From: Neckera pumila
Lineage: Eukaryota; Streptophyta; Bryopsida; Hypnales; Neckeraceae
NCBI GenBank assembly: GCA_963969595.1
Contig: OZ018415.1
Coordinates: 12,214,001 to 12,278,000 of the forward strand
Length of the DNA stretch: 64,000 bases
Direction of reading: 5' to 3'
Shown here in pieces: positions 61,085 through 64,000 of this stretch. A program made the translations under genes and the position numbers. Position 1 is the first letter of the stretch. The number at the start of each line of letters is the position of its first letter. The notes under the pieces are model-generated. The model made no database searches. It saw nothing but the letters and a program-made list of their open reading frames with translations, and was not told the origin of the DNA.

Positions 61085-61555
61085 AAATTTAATTATTTGT
61101 TTGTTTTTATTGATATACTGAGATCTAAGAAAATACGAGTTATCTAGTGGCGTTCTTTGTACTATTGGAAAGCTCTTTGCAAGGAGGGATGCATGGACTT
61201 TATTTTGTGGCATTTGAACCTACGGTGTAAAAGTTATTGAATTTTAAATTTTTTATGAATCATAAAATTGAATTAAATTATCTTTTATTTTAGAAGATTT
61301 ATAACTTTTACATCGCATGTCCAAACTTCACAAAACAAAGCCCTTGCACTCCAATTTGCATAGAGCTTTTTATCCGTGCCAGTTGCATAGCGTTTGAACC
61401 TATAGTGTGAAAGTTATGAATTTTTTTAATTAAACATTTGAATTAAATTTTATTTTATTTTTGAAAAACCATAACCTTCACATAGCATGTCCAAACGCTA
61501 CAAAACAAAGCCCTTGCACTCCTTGTGCATAAAGCTTTCTATTCATATCTAATCT
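61085..61555. repeat. Repeat K with units in alternating orientation, locus 1
   Basis: A direct unit (GAAAGCTCTTTGCAAGGAGG, TTATTTTGTGGCATTTGAAC, GTAAAAGTTAT) is followed by its inverted form (ATAACTTTTACATCGCATGT, CACAAAACAAAGCCCTTGCA), then a partial direct and a second inverted form. Pairs could fold into stems of roughly 70-100 bp. The TACCTTAAATTTAATTATTTG entry with its TTTG tract is as in the tandem array. Confidence 0.8.
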
Positions 61556-61561
61556 CATACT

Positions 61562-62585
61562 TTAACTCCTAAAGTTCCATGACTATGTTTTCACCAAAAA
61601 CGCTCAAAAATTGCTAGTACAGTACTTGCCATTTTTAGTACAAGTATCCAATTTTTGAAGAAATTCTTTTTTTGACACATAATAAAAGTAAGATCTTGTT
61701 GTAGTATGCTGACTTGAGAACATGTGGTAAAAATTTCAAAAATTTCCACCGCGTGGATTGCAAGATATAAGCATTCAAATTCATTGAAACCATTTTTTAG
61801 GCCCTTTAAAAAAAAAGGCAGCAGCACTTCACAAGCTCACTTTTCGATGAAAATATGTCCAAAATGATGGTGCTTCTTTGGATTCTTTTTCCTAAACAAG
61901 TTGACTACATGCTTGAAAAATATCACTTCATTTGGAATTGTACAACATATAGGAAAAAATAGTAAGTAGATGGTAGTAAAGAATGATTCAAAGTACTAAA
62001 TTGTCAAGAATTTAATTATAGAATTGAAAAATGCCAATACCAATGGTTGCATTGTATAATAAATAATCTACTCCCTCTGTCTCAAAATTAAACTAGTGTT
62101 TCTTTTGTATTTTACAAAGAAAACATTGGTTTTATTTTGAGACAGAGGGAGTACATCCTAAAGTTTTAGTTTTTTCAAAAAATATTGAAATTTGAATAAG
62201 ATAAAGGACTTCAAAATATATTTTAGAGTAGAGAATCCATAACTACTTGCAAACTAAAAATCTTCATAACTTTCATTCATTGATCAAAATGGAATGATTC
62301 AAAGCTTTTTACATATGCATAACTTCAGAAAATCAATTTCAAATTTTTTGTTCTTGAAAAAAGTGTTTTTTTCTTATTTGCTCGGACTATCAAATTACAA
62401 AAAAAATAACATATTGAGCCATAACTTTTGACTCACATTTCCAAATGTCATGAAATTTAGTGCATATGAAAGATATTCCTTGTCCCCACCTTCTTTCAAA
62501 GTTTGGGCCAAAAATATGGAAATCTCCAGTCACACAGCCCAAAATTTCTATGCCAAAAAATGCATGCTGGTCCTTTAGGGATTAA
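61562..62585 (-). mobile_element. TTAA-flanked element, copy 3, with nested Stowaway
   Basis: Ends TTAACTCCTAAAGTTCCATG and, reverse-complemented, TTAATCCCTAAAGGACC. It is the reverse orientation of the copy at 15321-16256: GACTATGTTTTCACCAAAAA here equals the complement of the right end there. Removing the nested Stowaway and its TA duplication leaves about 941 bp, matching the 936-bp copies. Confidence 0.75.
62071..62151. mobile_element. Stowaway MITE (81 bp) with TA duplication
   Basis: CTCCCTCTGTCTCAAAATTA at the left and its near-perfect inverse TTTTGAGACAGAGGGAG at the right, flanked by TA on both sides (62069-62070, 62152-62153). This is the canonical plant Stowaway terminus (Tc1/mariner). 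It lies inside the TTAA element and is therefore younger. Confidence 0.95.
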
Positions 62586-62594
62586 ATCCGATTG

Positions 62595-63140
62595 CCTGTT
62601 TTGTTTGTTTTGATTTGTTTGATACTCTGAGATCTAAGAAACCGTGAGCCTCTTGGCAATGTCCTTGGTACCATTAGAAAGCTCTAATTCTCTAAGCAAG
62701 GAGGGGTGCATGGACTTTATTTTGTGGTGTTTGGACCTACGGTATAAAAGTTATTGAATTTCAAAGCTTTTTTAATTTAGAAAATTCGATCAAACTATCT
62801 TTTATTTTAGAAAGAACATGCTTTTACAATACGTGTCCAAATGCCACAAAACAAAGCCCTTGCATTCCTTTGTGCATAAAGCTTTTTATTTATGCCAATT
62901 TCATGGCCTTTGGACCTACAATGTGCAAGTTATGGATTTTTTAATTAAAAAACTGAATTAAATTATCTTTTATTTTTGAAAAAACATAACTTGTAAACAC
63001 ATTGCATGTACAAATGCTACAAAATAAAAATAAAGCTTTTGCACTCCTTTGTGCAAAAAGCATTTTATTTGTACCAAGAACACAACTTCTCACACTACGG
63101 TATAAAAGTAAATTAAAAAATTTGAAAAACTATTTTTCCT
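62595..63140. repeat. Repeat K with units in alternating orientation, locus 2
   Basis: A direct unit (GCAAGGAGGGGTGCATGGAC, TGTTTGGACCTACGGTATAA) is followed by an inverted unit (CCACAAAACAAAGCCCTTGC, GTGCATAAAGCTTTT), a partial direct unit (GGCCTTTGGACCTACAATGT) and another inverted unit (GCTTTTGCACTCCTTTGTGC). Same plan as locus 1, from which it is separated by the TTAA element. Confidence 0.8.
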
Positions 63141-63544
63141 TTTATTTTAGCAATGGCAATAGCATAAGGCATACTAGTATTAATAAATGCACACATTTTT
63201 GGATAAATAAATAGATTTTCACCCACTTGGCACATTAAAATATCTATTTTCACCCACTTTTCTAGTTTTCCTACATAGAGAATTTTTCTATGCTTTTTCT
63301 TCTTGAGGTACCTTCTTCTTACAAATATATACCTAAGTAAATTTTTAAAATCATTTAAAAATAATAAAATTTCACTACTTTGAAAAAAAGTCATAAGTAC
63401 TATACAAAATGCAACAAATAGTACAAGATACTATTTGAATAGAAGGTCAGCGTAAAGAAACATGATATGGATATTATATATAATTTTTTTTCCAATACTT
63501 TCCAATATAATTAGATCAACAATGTGATATTCTAAGTCTTTTTC

Positions 63545-63895
63545 TTCATCTTTAATTGTAGAAATTGGCTTCAACTGCCTTTATGAAGTGTTGATCAATT
63601 ACAAAAAAAATGCAATTGAATTTGTGTCAATTTCAAGTAGAAGATTCTGTATACGCACATGTTAAGTGTTTTTTGTATTTAAGCATGTATTTCATACATT
63701 GAAGATGTCTTTTTCAGCATTGATTGCTCTATATGATCATAAAAGCTATGTCTATTGAATCTAAAGGTCCTTGAATTGAATCTTTTGTAAGTTTGCTAGT
63801 GTTGCAAGCTTGTATTTGTATATTTCTCATACGTTGAAATCAGCAATGGTACGTACACTTTTAAGAAATTCTAAATTTTTGCAATACCAACAATG
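63545..63895. repeat. Dispersed repeat R5, copy 2
   Basis: Partner of 26650-27060 in the same orientation, including TGTCTATTGAATCTAAAGG and TGCAAGCTTGTATTTG. Confidence 0.65.
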
Positions 63896-64000
63896 GAGTG
63901 AATGCAAGAAACACTTGTACTATTTGTTGCGTTTTCACTATTTGATGCTTTTTTTTCTGGAGTACTTTAAGCATAGAAAAATAATTTTTAACTCTTTTAA

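Noticed and set aside
1..64000. LTR retrotransposon, autonomous transposase or CRISPR array
   Set aside because: No long terminal repeats, reverse transcriptase or transposase motifs, and no regularly spaced direct repeats with unique spacers were seen.

Overview
The window is nuclear DNA of a land plant. It holds spliced genes with short GT-AG introns, plant-only families (two WRC zinc-motif genes, a plant-type divergent SEC23) and AT-rich intergenic DNA full of small non-autonomous transposons. The species cannot be fixed from the sequence. A non-flowering plant is my guess from divergence against the angiosperm proteins I know, with low confidence.

Six genes can be rebuilt with exon phases that close. 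(1) + strand 3712-9126: cytosolic glucose-6-phosphate dehydrogenase, 15 exons, 521 aa. (2) + strand 17198-19397: small glycine-rich protein, 3 exons, 137 aa, possibly TGD5-like. (3) - strand 23206-20787: WRC-domain protein, 3 exons, 401 aa. (4) - strand 32880-30517: its paralogue, 3 exons, 392 aa, same exon plan. (5) - strand 47051-40564: WDR3/Utp12 WD40 protein of the ribosomal small-subunit processome, 13 exons, 936 aa. (6) + strand 53055-58718: SEC23-like COPII protein, 10 exons, 914 aa. They are ordinary housekeeping or regulatory genes and do not form a pathway together; only the two WRC genes are related, probably by local duplication.

The rest is a layered record of mobile DNA. I find: several families of terminal-inverted-repeat elements flanked by TTAA (three 0.94-kb relatives at 15321, 27209 and 61562; a 586-bp element at 10615; a 252-bp element at 28270; a degraded family at 1, 12699 and 59649), which is the target preference of piggyBac-type transposons; a four-copy MITE family with CATTA ends; Tourist/Harbinger-like elements with TAA/TTA target duplications, one of which (47427-49407) carries a tandem array rich in TTTG microsatellite; an 81-bp Stowaway element nested inside a TTAA element; and a tRNA-derived SINE-like insertion. 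A local duplication (about 10310-11265 and 11337-12145) supplies paralogous empty sites for three of these insertions. The repeat unit of the tandem array also occurs elsewhere in decayed form, including two loci where units alternate in orientation and could form hairpin RNA.

Regulatory hints: telo-box motifs at the 5' end of the WDR3 gene, TGACGTGG-type elements with CCAAT boxes in the SEC23-like promoter, a 12-mer shared by both WRC promoters, and a perfect 26-bp inverted repeat that ends one base from the intron 1 splice donor of the second WRC gene. No CRISPR, rRNA or tRNA gene was recognised.
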